A stretch of DNA of 64,000 nt from the NCBI GenBank assembly GCA_963771705.1, contig CAVYUP010000005.1, forward strand, positions 496,001-560,000, in the 5' to 3' direction. How positions within the stretch are numbered: the first letter of the stretch is position 1; every line of letters begins with the position of its first letter. The notes beneath the pieces are model-generated. The model made no database searches. It saw only the letters and a program-made list of their open reading frames with translations, and was not told the DNA's origin. This DNA is from DATFVA01 sp963771705. Its GTDB lineage: Bacteria; Bacteroidota; Ignavibacteria; Ignavibacteriales; Ignavibacteriaceae. Positions 63,213 to 64,000 of the stretch are shown here, piece by piece. The translations under genes were made by a program, and so were the position numbers.

Positions 63213-64000
63213 TTATAGGGATTTCTCTTTTAAATTATTATTCAGAAAAGAATAAATCTCATTCCATGCTTTCCGGGCCGCATCCTCATTATAAACCTTT
63301 GTATTGCCGGGATTCATAAACGCATGATTGGCACCGGGGTAAATTATTATATGGTTATCGACTCCTGCCTTATTAAGTGATGATTCAAATTCTTTTACGT
63401 CAGAAGGGGTTATATTCTGATCCTGTTCACCGAAGATTCCCAGTACCGGGCAGTTAATTTTTTTAAGAATCCGGGGATCTTTCTCAAGTCTGCCATAGCA
63501 GATAACACAAGCCGCAAGATCGTTTATATTAAGGGCTGTCCTGAGTGAATAACCTCCCCCCATGCACCAGCCAATTGAACCAATAAGATTATCACTTACA
63601 TCAGACCTGCCGCGAAGATAGTCGAAAGCCGATCTCAAATCCGTTGAGGCGCGTTCCTGCGGTACGCTGCCGGACAGCTTTCGTGCTTCCTCCGGGGAGG
63701 AGGTTGACTTACCATGATAAAGATCTATCGCAAGGGCGACGTACCCGCTGTCGGCAAAATCATCAGCATCCTTCTTTATCCAGTCATTCAGTCCCCACCA
63801 TTCGTGTATTACGATCAAGGCAGGAAAAGGACCGCTCCCTTCAGGGACAGCCAGGTAAGCTGAAACGGTATCTTCGCCGCTGATATATTTTATCATTTCA
63901 CTATGACTATTTTCCATTTGAACCGCCTCTCCTGATTTCTGATCCTGGCCGGGAGCGGCTTCAGCCGCTGCTGATTTCATTAGCAGAATTCCTATACAAA
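63213..64000 (-). CDS. Dienelactone hydrolase family protein, 5' end beyond the window
   Basis: An alpha/beta-hydrolase. The segment ALIVIHEWWGLNDWIKKDAD is followed by LIGSIGWCMGGGYSLRTAL, where Cys is the nucleophile, FGEQDQNITPSD (acid) and YPGANHAFMNPG (His), giving the Cys-Asp-His triad of the family. The frame has an ATG at 63980 but stays open to the right edge with CIGILLM before it, which looks like the end of a signal peptide. The start is therefore probably outside the window and the protein exported. Its substrate is unknown. The TPR gene follows. Confidence 0.85.
   Translation of the reverse strand, partial: CIGILLMKSAAAEAAPGQDQKSGEAVQMENSHSEMIKYISGEDTVSAYLAVPEGSGPFPALIVIHEWWGLNDWIKKDADDFADSGYVALAIDLYHGKSTSSPEEARKLSGSVPQERASTDLRSAFDYLRGRSDVSDNLIGSIGWCMGGGYSLRTALNINDLAACVICYGRLEKDPRILKKINCPVLGIFGEQDQNITPSDVKEFESSLNKAGVDNHIIIYPGANHAFMNPGNTKVYNEDAARKAWNEIYSFLNNNLKEKSL

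Overview
The window looks like a chromosomal segment (roughly 40-45% G+C by eye) of a Bacteroidota/Chlorobi-group bacterium, most likely an Ignavibacteria-type organism. The main clue is the C-terminal sorting signal of the type IX secretion system, with the NYPNPFNP motif common in that lineage, on three large secreted proteins. A DUF5916 outer-membrane protein, a GlgE/TreS-maltokinase pair and a multihaem cytochrome module also fit. This assignment is inference from gene content. I saw no rRNA, tRNA, CRISPR array or transposase gene.

Layout. 1-1273: the end of a ribose/xylose-type sugar ABC importer (ATPase tail, frameshifted permease). 1286-1950: a frameshifted lipoprotein gene. 2175-7944: a secreted GH38 alpha-mannosidase and a CBM9/DUF5916 protein. 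8104-10593: a secreted Memo-family protein, a GT28-like glycosyltransferase and a small conserved protein. 10720-19007 (minus strand): an exopolysaccharide or surface-glycan cluster with a Wzx flippase (split by a frameshift), an asparagine-synthase-like protein, two GT4 transferases, a Wzy/ligase-type membrane protein and a DMFase-like protein. 19008-19995: a gene-poor stretch with hairpins. 19996-29430: three tandem giant secreted beta-helix proteins. Their first 1.5-1.8 kb is almost identical at the DNA level, while their C-terminal modules differ and have been shuffled.

29491-36129: an acyl-ACP thioesterase, an 11-bp tandem repeat, and the treS-maltokinase and glgE genes that turn trehalose into alpha-glucan. 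36342-39784: a DUF4097 protein, a TPM protein, glutathione peroxidase, a small membrane protein and phosphate acetyltransferase. 40015-48895: a compact housekeeping run (YggS, DivIVA-like, purine nucleoside phosphorylase, a membrane coiled-coil protein, IleS, a DksA/TraR-like protein with a histone-H1-like tail, two LspA paralogues, an RluD-like synthase). 48953-51096: an octahaem HAO-like cytochrome and an unrecognised eight-helix membrane protein that is an internal duplication with conserved histidines. 51115-64000: an outer-membrane lipoprotein, CysS, a YgjP-like metallopeptidase, a GlcD-like oxidase, a GT2-like protein, MiaA, a CNB-GAF-kinase-like protein, an ECF sigma/anti-sigma pair, OsmC-like, rhodanese, RMD-like TPR and dienelactone hydrolase genes.

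The most interesting items are the recombining beta-helix triplet, the HAO-like cytochrome with its duplicated His-containing membrane partner, the DksA-like protein with altered zinc ligands, the kinase-like protein whose phospho-acceptor His is missing, and the apparent ATC start of glgE. Three genes (permease, lipoprotein, flippase) are each broken by one base in a homopolymer. That pattern suggests read errors at least as much as real pseudogenes.
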